64,000 nucleotides of DNA from NCBI GenBank assembly GCA_949775045.1, contig OX459098.1:17381281-17445280 (forward strand), read 5' to 3'. Source of the DNA: Metridium senile (lineage: Eukaryota > Cnidaria > Anthozoa > Actiniaria > Metridiidae). Under the pieces are notes generated by a model, which saw only the letters and a program-made list of their open reading frames with translations, was not told where the DNA came from and searched no databases. How positions within the stretch are numbered: the first letter of the stretch is position 1; the number at the start of each line of letters is the position of its first letter. The translations under genes were made by a program, and so were the position numbers. Shown here piece by piece: positions 29,762 to 41,993 of the stretch.

Positions 29762-32700
29762 CTACTCTTGATAGGCCTTGATATTGTCTCGGTTTTTCGA
29801 GATTCTAGTTACCTTGTTTCTTGACCATGGCTCAGGAAAGTGCGATCTTTGATTTGTTGTAATCTGTACTAATCGTTCTAAAAGTTTTCTATTTTCCTGG
29901 TCTATGACTGCTTGCCGTCTTTCCTCAGCCTGCAAAGAAAACGGATTGAAATTGGTTAAAAGCAATAGCTTGTTTCATCTTATACTTCGCATATCCTGCG
30001 TTTGCAATACTGAGAAGTGACCAGAAGTGCAACGGAAATGCGCTTGCGTAAAGTTTTCCATAAAGCATCGTTTTCGTACGTGCTTAAGCTTGCGTCAAAA
30101 CGCGGTAAAACGTGTTAATGTTTCCTGGACGAAACGCAAAGCAAACATTAACGCCAAGCTTAGTAAATAAATAAGCCTTGGTTAATTAATTTTCCATGTT
30201 GCTTCAAAACCGGCAGCAAAAAACGTGCTTGCAATAGATTTCCAGTATAAGACTTCATTGCCTTGTGTACATTCAAAATGCAGTGGAAACGTAAAAAGAA
30301 TGAAGACGAATATAAAACGCAGCTTATGAAGTAAAAGTACAATTCCAAATACATGTACTTTCATAGAAAAGATTGAAGTACTTCTGTCCAATGTCTTTTA
30401 ATATACCTACTGTTTGCCATGTATTCAAGGACTCTTGAATACATGTACTAAATCACAGAAAAGCGTGGTTGGAAAGCTTCAAGTACTTTATTTATTTTGC
30501 GTTATTTTGGGACTTGACTAACCGAGGTAGTCTCCAAGAAAAAACCTATACGGTTGTTTGCGAAAACTCCTACGAAATGAGCATTACACACGTAGTTTTC
30601 ACATATAAGTAAGGGAATTTTGAGCAAAAAGTCGAGTCTGCACAGCAGGCTAGAGAGTAAACCAAATGTGCATGTTGTTTGTTTTTGGATTGAAAGCGAG
30701 AAACACCCGCCGGCTAAAAATTAGTTGTTATGGAAACAGATAAAAGGTGTACTTCCTAACGCAAATCATCTTTGTGCGTGCGATTTTTCTCGATCACAAC
30801 AACATAAAGATTTGTGTTGAAATATTGAGTATTGCATGGCCAATAGTTAACAAACAATTTTTATGTTTAAAAGTGGAGTAACTGATCAGTGTATGTTTAA
30901 GCCACCTTTCAAAATACATACTTTCAACCAGAAGTTCTTATTTCAGCTCAATTTACAATACATTTTCTCGTTTGCGTGCTATTCAAAAGCCAAGTAATGC
31001 TACCATGGCCAGCTAGTACAAATTTTGACAAACATTAAAATTCGTAGAGCAAAGTATATTTATCAGTTGATTTACACCAGGAGAAAATAATTCATTATTT
31101 TTTCTTTCTTAATAACACCACATATTCTAAAATTAATTCAACATTCAACTGAATTATTTCTAGCCTACTCATAGTTATGAAAGCGCGCGCGCGCGGTACG
31201 GTTTTTTCCCGCCAAAACACACTCTTATTATTTCCCCTAAAATACTTTGCAAAATTTCCTACTTCCTTGATCAATGATATGATTGATAACAACGCTAAGT
31301 GTTTTTGACATCTTATGAAAAAAACCCCTCTGAATTTGAAGTGCTCAGAAGTGTACTTATTTTTCCGATTCATTAAAGGATGTTTTTGTGTAAAATATTT
31401 TTGTCTCGTTACTTACTACTGCTCTTCGGACTCGCAACTGCAACTGAACTTCTTCATAGTTGAAGCGTAACCGGTTTTGGTCTCTCACTGTCCCTTTTAT
31501 TTCCGACAACTGAAAAAGAAACACAAAATGGTTTAAACGGATATTACAGTGTGAATCGAAAAACCGTTGGCACCTAGAAATATTTTAGAAATCGTTTATT
31601 GTTCGTTGAACAACTCAGAAACTACTATATCACAGTAAGAAGTTTGACTGATGTGTAGTATGATAAACTTTTGTAGTTTTTGAGTTGTTCAACAAACAAT
31701 AAACGATTTCTAAAATATTTCTGGGTGCCCACGGTTTTTCGATTAATCATACCGTAAACTGGTTTCGGAAAGTTTAGCCTGTTACTTGACGGCGGCATAT
31801 CGAGTAATTAATAAATGACACATTTACCTTACTCTTTTAATTAGTCAAAACTAATAAGGCATTTCCCAACTCACATCTATCAATAATTAAAATTATAAAC
31901 CAAGGTAAATGTTACATGAGAAAATCAATAAAACAGTTGTATAATTAGATACATTCATTTTTTTTGATAAAGATATATATGGAGGACTAGAAAGATTTCA
32001 AAAAACCGTTTTTTCAATATATGATCGATAATGGAATGAAATTTGTAACACCGTAAATGATCGATCCTTACGGCTGTATTTTTCAATTTCTACCCACTAG
32101 ATTTTTCCAGGACAGAATGTTGAACTTCTTTTTCCACATATTATTTTATAAAAGAATTAAATATGAGTATTTTTCTTTTCTGTTTTTGTAGTTAGGATCA
32201 AAATTATATAATTTCAGAGTGGAATTGAAATTGCCGACTAACTCAAGTTATAACATTTCTTACATTTTGTAAAAAAAGTTACAGCTCAAACACTAATATA
32301 AATGAACATACACCATCCCTGATAATCAATTATACGTTTCTCATGCAAAAAGAGTAATTTTTACACATATGCATGAAAGAAAATATCTTTACTGAAAATA
32401 AACACTTATTATTTTCGAACACGTATACTCCAAAAAAACCGCAATTATTATTAAACAAATTACTCTTTCTTTCATTTTTCGAGTTAATTAGAGTTCTCTC
32501 CAAATCTTTACTTCTATTGGGTAGCTTCTCCTAATGAAAATCATTTTTGTCACTCTTGAAATCCTCTGTGTCAAAAAATGGCTCGAAAACAGCAAATAGC
32601 AGCCACTCCGGCTAATTAAGGAGAAAACAAAGATTTACTTGGGCTTATCCTGGTTAATATAAAATTGTACACAATTTTGTGTACGCTTGAAAAAACAATG

Positions 32701-33034
32701 GTTAATTCTGCATAATCTTTGAAAAATCGCAAACACAAACGACTAAAAACTTCCCTTTTGTTTAGCGGACAGATAAAATTAATTAATTTAAAAGTTAGAG
32801 TTTTAAAATCCCCAAATAAAATGAACAAAACTTTGCTGTTGTTGATTAGCTTCATATTCACTAGCAACGACAACAAATGCTAATTCAGACCTTGTTATTC
32901 CACTATCAAAGCTTTGCTATTTTCTGCTATATTTTCTGGTAGCTTATACTTACTCTTTTCTTGTGTTTTTCGTATGTTATTCTGTCCCATTTTTTACCCA
33001 GTATATCACTACTTGTAGCGACGGAAGCATTCAT
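29762..33034 (-). CDS. Small coiled-coil protein, three exons, possibly CFAP97-related
   Basis: Exons on the minus strand: 33034-32954, 31509-31417, 29929-29762, all GT-AG and in phase, 113 residues. It begins MNASVATSSDILGKKWDRIT; the middle exon is charged (LSEIKGTVRDQN); the last has ERRQAVIDQENRKLLERL and ends NRDNIKAYQE. A Trp followed by HKKRL…IKGTV, then a long E/R helix with an I-x-x-EN-x-x-LL pattern, resembles the short CFAP97-domain (hemingway) proteins of cilia. That link is from memory of the family pattern only. An extra leading exon is possible: 34148-34140 (ATGGCGCAG followed by gtaatt, good Kozak context) could splice to the AAGAAG before the ATG. The introns hold the foldback element 31547-31745. 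Confidence 0.6.
31183..31195. repeat. (GC)n run
   Basis: gcgcgcgcgcgcg in very AT-rich intronic DNA; alternating purine-pyrimidine sequence can adopt Z-DNA. Confidence 0.85.
31547..31745. mobile_element. Foldback MITE, AACCGTGGGCACC family, member 2
   Basis: Ends cagtgtgaatcgaaaaaccg and cggtttttcgatta; arms atattttagaaatcgtttat / aaacgatttctaaaatattt. It lies in the intron between exons 1 and 2 of the minus-strand coiled-coil gene. Confidence 0.88.
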
Positions 33035-34280
33035 TTTCTTCTTGCTGTAACTATAGTACATGTGTATACAGAGTAAACGCAACTATAGTGAAACGGTATG
33101 CAGCATTTCTTGTTACGACTCATGGATTCCTTGTCAGTTGTTTACAGTCACGAACTAAGAAGTCATTGTGCTCCACTCTGCTAAACATTCAACCAATTCA
33201 CTTAATAACTCGTTTTGTTTCACATTAGAATGCTTCATTCATTGTCATGACAACTGCAAGAAAACTACCTAATCTCAAGGAATAAAAAAAATCTAATGTA
33301 TTTTGTTGGGTGACGCGAGTCGACGCGTTTCTATTTGCATGCCTCGACAGCTCATGTCATTTTCGGAAGCGTGCATTGGCTGGCTGCTTTGTCAACATGA
33401 CCAATGATCATTAATCGTGAGATTTATGTAAATGAAAACATTCTTGTGTTTTAAATTGAGAAAAAGACATGTCATTGACGGACGAAGTTCATTTTGAGGA
33501 TCAAAAACGTCACTGCAATAAATGGCGGTACAACATACTACAAATAAAAAAAACTTTTTCGAGTAAAAATCTCACAAAGTCAATGATCGCAAATTATTAC
33601 AAGATATATAGAAATTGAGAGTCAATACTTGCAAACTGACGTTCAATTCCACACCTTCAGTGCGAGAAACAACAGTACGTAAAATTAAAAGTTCAGTATC
33701 AAAGCAAAGGCTAAAAACGTTAACCGCTGATCTGCCAATCATTTTATTCCCTTCGTTGAAATATTTGCGCGAAACCAGTTGTGCAAAAACACACCATTTA
33801 TTTTACTTTAGCGAAGGATTAACATTCGAAACGTCAATAGCCGTTGTATATATTTTTTTACAAGGTATATATAGGCTTTTGTTACTTCAATTGTTTCCTT
33901 AGAAATATCAATAAAGTCAGTTTAGCAACATGGTGTGACAGTAATAATCCTTTTCCTATTACATTAATTTTTTTTAGTGTTTTATTGTTTTACATATTAT
34001 TTAAGTTTTTGTAAAAAATGCGATAAGTAATTGTTAAAATATATGTGATTAATTAGTTTTGGAAAAAAGAATTAAACTATAGTGTTGCATTAAAACAACG
34101 AATCATTGTTTGGTTCATAATAGTCACCTTAATAATTACCTGCGCCATCTTGAAAGGTAGCCGGGCCTTTGCATCGACGCGAGACGAAAGTTGAGCTTGC
34201 AATGATAGAGGCCTTTTAACACCTTGCATGACAATTATTCACGTGTCTCTATCATAACTAGTATAGTCTCCCTCGCAGCC
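33035..34280. other. Upstream region of the minus-strand gene, no other gene seen
   Basis: It contains the possible first exon (34140-34148, minus strand) and one hammerhead-like motif (33807-33835). The open frame at 33615-33902 runs through that repeat and is not supported as a gene. Confidence 0.5.
33807..33835 (+). ncRNA. Degenerate hammerhead-like motif
   Basis: TTAGCGA, one A, stem GGAT-TAAC-ATTC, GAAAC, GTC. Stem II and the GAAAC-GTC part are kept while the CTGANGA core is mutated, so this is a relic. Confidence 0.4.
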
Positions 34281-34282
34281 GT

Positions 34283-34549
34283 TACACTGCAAAAACGGCT
34301 GATCGAGTATATACAACACAGTATATTGCGTTAACCATGCATTCAGGATGACACTTTATAGTGAGTAAACCCAACTCTATAGTGAGTAAAAGTGAGGTTA
34401 AACTCAATATATTGAGTACATTGTACTCAAATCTACATTTATGTTTACTCTCAATAATGAGTTGGGTTTACTCACCATAAAGTGTTATCCTGAATGCATG
34501 ATTAACGCAATATACTGTGTTGTATCTACTCAGCCGTTTTTGCAGTGTA
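34283..34549. mobile_element. Foldback MITE with ACACTGCAAAAACGGCTGA ends
   Basis: The long arms are nearly perfect: acactgcaaaaacggctgat ... cagccgtttttgcagtgt, and gcattcaggatgacacttta / aaagtgttatcctgaatgc. The centre has aactcaatatattgagt. Non-coding. Confidence 0.9.
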
Positions 34550-34812
34550 TTAGTGTCGGGCTTCCTTTAAGGCCAAGCTACAATTTAAGATGGCACAGGG
34601 AACTGTATACAGTTATTTCAAAAACTAGGTTGACGGAGTGACCAGTGATTTCCGAAAGGAATGTACTGGTTACGCATACAGCTTATCAATGTTTTTCTTG
34701 ATTGCTAAGCAAAGTTTCATCAGTTTTAAGCTCTTTACTGCATGTGGGGCTGGCGTTAATTTGTTTTCTGTCACAAAAGATGCATAAATAACCAATACCC
34801 TCGGGTACCCAC

Positions 34813-35118
34813 AGTTCTCTTCGGTCGTACAATCGCCGTTCGCCATTTACTGTTCAGTCCATCAAACATTTTGTATGTGAAGAACATGAAAAATAACATT
34901 GCTAGGATGTATTTTTCTGTGCATATTTTACTCGGGTTGCTTGTTCCTGAACCTCAGCCAGTTCTCTTTGGTCGTACTGAATCGCCGTTCGCCAGTCACT
35001 GTTCATTCCATCAACCATTTTTGATATAAGTGTATGTGAAGAACATGAAAAATAACATTGCTAGGATGTATTTTTCTGTGCCTATATTTTACTCGGGTTG
35101 CTTGTTCCTGGACCTCGA
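34813..35118 (+). repeat. Tandem duplication, about 150-bp unit
   Basis: 34813-34959 and 34960-35118 are alike (agttctcttcggtcgtac / agttctctttggtcgtactg; gaacatgaaaaataacattg in both). The second unit has a small insertion (gatataagt). Non-coding. Confidence 0.9.
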
Positions 35119-35491
35119 CCAGCCATAAAATTTTCTGAAAAATATTTTTATCATTACGTTAGTACTGGATTAAAACAATAATTATTGTATAGTAAATAAT
35201 TACAAATTGTTAAGGAATCGTGTCAATAATAATTGGAAACGTTACGTTCCAAAGAAGTAACTTTTGTATTCAAGGCCAAAGGCAGGGTACCTTAAGATTT
35301 GATTTGATTTCAAGATACCGGCGTCCATATATTCCCGCAATTGCATCAGTAACATTTTTATTATCAACTTAATTTTTATAGCTAAAAACCAGCTCGAAAA
35401 CTAGTATAGACTGCGTCCTTGTTTAATATATAGTACAGCCAAACAAAATGAAATTTGTAAAAGGTAAAAGGTCTAAAAGGATTCTTTCACA

Positions 35492-35524
35492 TCGACGACG
35501 GGCTAAATTAAAGCTCGAAACTTC
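35492..35524 (+). ncRNA. Hammerhead-like motif
   Basis: TCGACGA, one C, stem GGGCT / AAGCTC with an enlarged loop, GAAAC, TTC. It resembles 22632-22660 (gggctaaa…gctcgaaac, cagtaaag after it), so both descend from one repeat family. Confidence 0.45.
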
Positions 35525-35591
35525 AGTAAAGTTATCATAGTAAATTTCTTATAGCTTAATAAATTTGATAATAAAAGACAGAACACTTATT

Positions 35592-35672
35592 TCACGAAGT
35601 TTCGATGTCACTGACATCATTTTCAAGTGAGGTTTGTTCGATAAATTTTAATCGAAACGTCGTGAAATATCT
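35592..35672 (-). ncRNA. Hammerhead-like motif on the minus strand with a partial plus-strand copy
   Basis: Minus strand 35628-35592: CTTGAAAA, TGATGTC stem with GACATC, GAAAC, TTCGTG. At 35653-35672 on the plus strand tcgaaacgtcgtgaaata repeats the end of it in opposite orientation. This again suggests an inverted pair as at 4316-4510. Confidence 0.45.
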
Positions 35673-37189
35673 TGAAGTATCTTATCAAAATTTGTTCAAA
35701 AGCCACTCTTTTGAAAATTAATAAATTTTACATCGGAAATTAATTTTTATAATAATTTAATAATACAGATTTGGATATATAATTTAGTACAAAAAGCAAA
35801 AAGGATTTAATTTTTTAAATATTGGAGCTTCCAGTTATGAGAAAAAAAGAAGTGCTAAACGATAGAGGTATTGTTTCATTTGGTTGTGATACGACTTATA
35901 CGGTATAATATATTCTTAGTAAAACAATGACGGATTACAGACTACAATCTGTGGCTTTGTTGATATAAGTTGTTAACTCAGGGCTTAATGCCACCAACCT
36001 CAATTAATACACGACAAGAGTGAGACTATCTCCATGGCAATGAACGATGCAAATCAAAGCTTAACTTAACACGACCTCATATCGAAATTAAAACCCAAAA
36101 TGGTGGTTATGGAGGGTTTTAAGTGATCGTTATTAACCCTCGCTAGGAGGAAATGTAAGAAAAGAAGATTAATACGAGACAATAAGAAGAAAGCCTTATA
36201 CTTGAAGGTAAGCGCCTTAGAAGCTGTCCATTATCTGTCAAAAACAGCTCTTTTACATATTGAAGCCGGCAGTGTCGCTACATTAACGCGATATTTTCAA
36301 TGAAATAGCGCTAAAATACTCTAAATTTAGCCGTGAATGCTGTTGATGTTTTGTGGAAGTTTGTACAAATTATTGTTTAGTTAAAAACACTCGGCAGTTG
36401 ACAAAAAACGGACCGCTATACAAAGATTACCGTTTTTGCTATTGTTCATCTTTTGTTTTGTCTCTGTGTGTATGGACTGATTTAGCCAATAAAGATATCT
36501 TTAAGGTCCTTGCCTATTGTAGAACAAATTAAATTAAATGATCTCTTATTAATTGGACGAGATAAAGAACGTCTGTTTTCTAAGGCTATAGAACAGAGAA
36601 AGAAATTTCAAAAAGTAATCTTTTGTATTGATATTTTGAGTGCGCTTTTCGCTTTGACAATTAAGAAGACGTCAAACAAAAACTCTCGAGTTATGCTCTT
36701 TCGCCCGTAAAAGAAAACCACTGTTTATATAGTTTGTACTAGTTGATAAAGAACAAAGATGGAGTCAACTACTATAAACTATTATACATTGACGATATTT
36801 TCGCGGTCAAATGAAAATTACTTGAAAATTAATTGGCCACTTCAAATAGACTACTATAGTTCACAACATAGACACTTGTTTGGAGATCGAGTTAGCCAAT
36901 TGAACATGTACAAAAATATGGTAAATTGTTGTAAGGTGCTAATTAGGAACAACATCCCACCTCAGATTAATACGTCTTTCAAATGAGCATTTATATTTTT
37001 TTTCTTTTGATTTGTTTATGTGTGTTGTTCCCAAAACTAACTGAAGTGATTTTATCTATTGTTCTGGGATCGATAAGTATGAATGGGTTCAAGTTTTTAA
37101 TTTGTAGCACGGACGTGACGCAGAGCTGTGTGGATTCTGCGACAACTCCACTCTCGCTGCGACCGCACGCAACAATTTAAACCAGATTG
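35673..37189. other. AT-rich stretch, no gene recognised
   Basis: Open frames at 36510-36710, 36759-36986 and 36983-37180 are short, without similarity I know and without convincing splice sites. I see no repeat structure of note. Confidence 0.5.
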
Positions 37190-37191
37190 AG

Positions 37192-37905
37192 GCCTCGTCT
37201 ACACGAATCCGATCCGGCTTAAACCGCATAGAAATAATAATAATAATAATAATAATTTAATAAATTTATAGAGCGCTATATAATTACATTCTATAGCGCT
37301 TAACAGCTAAAGCAATTATTATGTACATATATGTTTTAACAGGCATTAAAAGTATAAAAATAACATAAAAATATAGAGAGAGAGAGTCAAGTCCATTAAA
37401 GTAACTAAAAAATAAATGAAAACAATGCGTGAGTAATAGGATATTTATAAGCCATATGCTTTTTTAAATAAGTACGTTTTCAAGTGTTTCTTGAAGTTAT
37501 TCAGATCTTTACACAGTTTCAGCTCTCTTGGTAAACTGTTCCATAGTATTGGTCCCATGTGTTCAAACGATCTTCCACCAAAAGTGGTATTCTTAATTCT
37601 GGGAACACTTAGATCATTGTTTCCATCTGCTCTAGTTCTTTCCATGGGTCGCTTTGTCATTAACTCTTCCAGATAGGGTGGCGCCAGACCATTCATTGAC
37701 TTGTAGGTTAATAGTATGACTTTGTAGTGTATACGATGTCGTATATAAAAAATATTTGCGTCCACACGAATCCTGTTGTTTGTTTCCAATTCAAAAGTAT
37801 GCGGTTTCGGTGACCGGATTCACTGGATTCGTGTGGACGATAGGCCGATTCGCATAAAAAAAGTATGCGGTTTCAAAAGTATCCGGATCCGTGTAGACGG
37901 GGTCT
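37192..37905. mobile_element. MITE split by a LINE insertion
   Basis: The left end cctcgtctacacgaatccga is inverted to atccgtgtagacggggtc at the right end, with gcggttt motifs inside both. The LINE tail at 37233-37789 separates the two halves, so the LINE landed in an existing MITE. Confidence 0.7.
37233..37789 (-). pseudogene. 5'-truncated LINE (CR1/L2-like), C-terminal end and 3' tail
   Basis: The open frame 37789-37445 encodes the conserved end of ORF2 of this LINE group, with LLTYKSMNGLAPPYLEEL, FGGRSFEHMGPILWNSLP and LNNFKKHLKTYLFKKA. It is followed by a 3' UTR with taagcgctatagaatgtaat and an (ATT)n tail at 37231-37255, reading leftwards. The frame is intact over its length, so it is younger than the fragments at 17-19 kb, but it is only a 5'-truncated copy and cannot move by itself. 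Confidence 0.9.
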
Positions 37906-38297
37906 GAGTTTGTGCGACTTGTCTTTGAAGAAAAACTCTGTCACAAGGGACAAACATTTTCATGCACATAAGCTCAACGTGTCATCTCACCTCATCTGTG
38001 TAAGTTCTAAGTGTCACACAAGGGAATTATTGCTGCGATCTGTTCCCGCGTCGTGTCGCAATGACGTTTCCCAGCCATATGGCGCGATTACACAGTGTAA
38101 TTTTCTCTGCTACTTGTCTCTCAACGACAACGAAATTGCTGCAACTTGTCTCGCAATATTTTTTCAAATCGGGCGTAGGCTACACTCCGCAATGATTCGT
38201 GCAACTTGTGTCGCAGCGCCGTTGCGAGACAGAATATGAAATCAGTTGCACCGTGTAATTAATCGTGCACGCAAATCGTGCTTTTGTTGTGTTTATT

Positions 38298-38517
38298 TAC
38301 AGTGCAAATCACAAAACCGTGGGCACCCAGAAATAATTTAGAAATCGTTTATTGTTCGTTGAACAACTCAAAAACAACTCTAACTATAAAAAGTTTATCA
38401 TACTACACATCAGTCAAACTTCTTGCGGTGATATAGTTGTTTCTGAGTGTTCAACGAACAAAAAACGATTTCTAAAATATTTCTGGGTGCCCACGGTTTT
38501 GTGATTCGCACTGTAAT
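38298..38517. mobile_element. Foldback MITE, AACCGTGGGCACC family, member 3
   Basis: Ends ttacagtgcaaatcacaaaa and ttttgtgattcgcactgtaa are inverted; inside are gggcacccag and ttgttcgttgaacaactcaa as in the other members. Confidence 0.9.
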
Positions 38518-39298
38518 TATTGTTAAGAGAAGAAAATTACTGATTATTCTATTATTTTATTCCTAAACTTTAGCGTGTCCTTGCAACGCCCATGCAGTTT
38601 TGTTCTAGATAGTTTGTATTATTTTAAGATGAATGTCATGCAATACAAAAACTTTCACATAAACGAAGTGGTCTCTCGACCGGCTTCTAGATCTAAAAAC
38701 TGCGCTAGATATAAGCAGAGACTAAAGGATACACTGCGGAATTTTCTAAACAACTTGCCTCGCAATGCTTCACAATGTGGCCGGGCGTTCCAACGCTGCG
38801 AAAATTGGGTCCAGCTCTGGCCTAGAGAGAACCGAACTCAATTCAAGACCAGTACCAGCATACCAAGGATCGTCCCTTTATTATAAAACTATCACTACTC
38901 ACTCTTAATGCTACTTTGTTTTTTAGTTTGTAGGACATGAATGTCAAAGAATCATTGGTCAACATAGGACACAATTAGACCATGTCTGGTCTTTATTATT
39001 ATCGATATGGTGGCTTCCCGCCTGCCAGCAAGTACCTGGACAAAATATGGCAGAATAGAACACAGAAGAGCCACAGAAAACGGGTAGGAAAAATAATTAA
39101 ACAAAACTCCAAAATTTGAATAAACAAAAAGGACCCTAAAAGGACCCTAAAAGGACCCTAAAAGGTACGCACAGGAAATATTTTCAACCCTATAAGGTAC
39201 GCCGATCATCCCTACCACTTGGGCGAAGGAAGAACCCCCCACCCCCAGGGGGGTGGGGGGGGGGGGGGGGTACCTTCACTGTAAATCTGTTCAGTGTA
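38518..39298. other. No gene recognised; short tandem and G/C runs
   Basis: The open frame 38575-38886 (103 codons) is unrecognised. aaaggacccta repeats three to four times at 39128-39163. A C-run followed by a G-run at 39234-39270 (16 consecutive G at its end) lies just outside the large palindrome; such runs can form quadruplexes. Confidence 0.6.
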
Positions 39299-41993
39299 AT
39301 ACAGATACATAAGAAAAATATCAGTAGTTATCACCCCCTGGATAGCAACATTATTGACATTCCGTATTTTATAGCAACAACATGATATTCGATATTTTAT
39401 AGATCCTTTTGAAATATGGGAAAGAACGGAGTTATGGTTGTTTAAAAAATTCCGATCATAACTGTAAACATTGTCTTGACACGCGTGCGGTTCTCGGTAT
39501 GGTAATCACAATGCAACAGGTGACCAGGAAATATGTATTGTTAATTCTAGAATAAATGGTTTGGAACGTGTGTTCTTGTTAGCTTATTGTTTCTGAAAGT
39601 AAATAGAAAAACAATTTTAAAATTCTTTCTATTCAATTTAGATTATAAAAAGTGAGTTAGTTTGTAGTACTTCCATTTCAACTCCATTAGATATATCAGA
39701 ACATTTTTAAAATTATTTTCACTGTATAGATATAAAAAGAGGATCTTATTTAAAAACAAAGTAACTAGGCTAGTGTCTATTTAGTTCGTCTTGAAGTCGC
39801 AAAGCGTGCACTCCAACCAGTTTATTCGCGGAAAACATTTAACCTTGAATATGTCCGAAAATCAAATTCAAGTGGAAGTTAAAATCGTTAGAGGGTAAAC
39901 AAAAATTCTCATACGAAATCAGAATGAAAATCGGGCCACAAGCAAGTCATCTGTTACTAAATCTCTGACTGTTGATGAATGGAAAGAACTTAAGAGATCA
40001 GCTCAGGCCATCGACAAACAACTACTGAAATCGAGCACCAGCAGAAATACACTCCAATTACCAGTGCTGCATTCGGAGCCTAGTAATGCTAAAGAAAAAA
40101 TGGATATCATTCAAAGTTCATTTCCTGCTGCAACCCCACTGGTTGATGTTACCAATATATGTAATGATGTAGAATGCAACACTGCCGACCTGTCAAAAGT
40201 TGATCTTCCTAGCATCCAGACTTTTGACGAAGAAAGAACTAAAGCTGTTGCAGAGCTTCTTAACATTTTACAGGAAATCAAGTATCCTCAAGGGTTGTAG
40301 ATAGTTACCATACTTAATCATATATTTAAAACTGCTCGAAGGAGCTACTCATTCGACAACTCAACCGAAAGTGCTCAGTCATAGCTGCCCATAAGTACAA
40401 AGAAAAAGAAACTCACTTTGATCAAGAAAGAATGAATGACACAGAAGTGAAATTTATCATGAATCCAAACTGTAAGAAACATTATATCATTATCAATGAT
40501 AACGAAGAGGTCATTTATGATGCAGAAAGGGAATTAACCGTTTACCTGGTCAGGACAAAACCTGAAAAAGGAGCAAAATCACCACGTGTTGGATACTATT
40601 GTCAGAATACCGAATGTCATTTACGTCTAGCACAAAATTTGAAAGCAGAATGCTGTTATTGCAAGGACAATTTCTTTGAATGCAGTTGCTACTATGGGAT
40701 GGATCAGTAATATAGGAGTGTTCTCTCCTTTTGGTTCATAACATCATTTATATATATGTTTGACTTAAGTGTCGTAAATAAAAGGGTACCAGTATGAGCT
40801 ATTTATAGCTTTCCTTACTCGAGTGCGTTTAAATTGAAGGTTGTAAATGAATAGATGAATAAATGGATGGATGGATGAATGAATGAATGAATAAATAAAT
40901 GAAATATCAGATAAATATGTAACTAAATGAATGAATGAATAAATGAAAGACTAGAATAATTGGTAGACAAATTAATTAAATAATAACAATAAAATAAAAT
41001 AGATCAGTTGAGATGCATCTTTAAATACATTTTCCATTTTTTAATCCTAGCCCTCTTTTGTTTGTTTTTCAGTGTCAAAAGAATGAATTTTAAACACAGT
41101 CCCATTTTTTGGCTTGTCGTATTTTTTATTCATTTTTAAATTTGTCAATCTTAATCTTAACGCCTAACTGTTGTTGTTATATGTTATCGTAGCGTTTATT
41201 ACTGACACGTGTTAACCGTCAATAATAGTGTTACATAAACATATTCGAACGGCAATGATTAATAATGGTAAATTATTATTTTGTATGTATTGTTTGAAGC
41301 TAAGAATTGTCAACATTTCTATTTCTATATCGTCACATATTATTAACGTATATAGCGTGTATATGTGTGTGCTTTTTTAACAATTACTCCATTGAATCCG
41401 TTTCGTTGCTCTCCTTGCTATTATCTTCTAAATATTGTGGAATAATTAAATCATTCAATAAAAATTTTCTTTGGTGAATAGCAAGTTTTGTTGCTTCAAG
41501 CCACTCATAGTCTCCAGTGTCCAACAGTTCATTTCTGGTTTTCATGATCTTTTGAAAATAGAAGTCTCTTTTCATTGCGTGCAACCACTCCAACTTTTCC
41601 GTCAAGATATTTCTTAGTTCTTTTCTTACAATCGGAAGCATTCTATTATAAGCAATTTGTTTAGCATTTTCTTCGGTTGCACCATCAGATTGAAGCTTTT
41701 CGACTATATTTCTCTTCTTTCTTCCTCGTGTTCATCTATTAGAGATTGCCAGTACCATGGATGTTCAGAATCATCGGATTCGGATTCGGTGTCATGCTTA
41801 CTTTCACTACTGGAATCAGATTCGCTATTATCGTCATCAGCTGATATATCGTGAGAACTTCCAACATTACTACAATCGTCCTCAGTACTACTCTCAACGG
41901 CATAACTATCCATGTTATCAGTCATTTTACACGAGTTGTTTTCCAAATGACGTCTCAAATTAAATGATCTTGAAAACACTTTACAGCAATATG
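39299..41993 (+). repeat. Left arm of a 5.6-kb palindrome
   Basis: Reverse complement of 42177-44913. Paired positions sum to 84170 over most of the length; the outer end shifts by 42 because of an insertion in the right arm. In the stretches compared I saw one substitution (aacaacatgatat against aacaaaatgatat). The arm carries gene remnants 39851-40710 and 41384-41993 and an AATG microsatellite at 40855-40955. Confidence 0.97.
39851..40710 (+). pseudogene. Unrecognised Cys-rich protein, two open frames, left arm
   Basis: The first frame begins MSENQIQVEVKIVRG, meets TAA at 39896-39898 and stays open in the same frame to 40300, with SLTVDEWKELKRSAQAIDKQ and ending LQEIKYPQGL. A second frame (about 40333-40710) includes the Met-start part NDTEVKFIMNPNC and a C-terminus rich in Cys (GYYCQNTECHLRL, CCYCKDNFFECSCYYG), likely metal-binding. 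I do not recognise the family. The two frames may be exons or parts of one gene separated by mutations. The right arm has the same stop, so the break is older than the arm duplication or has been copied across. Confidence 0.5.

Noticed and set aside
36510..37180. Three adjacent plus-strand open frames as a possible gene
   Set aside because: No recognisable domain, no consistent splice sites, and composition like the surrounding AT-rich DNA.
41657..41963. Ser/Asp-rich and Tyr-rich plus-strand frames in the palindrome (and mirrors at 42207-42513)
   Set aside because: They are antisense shadows of the acidic linker in the zinc-finger remnant.
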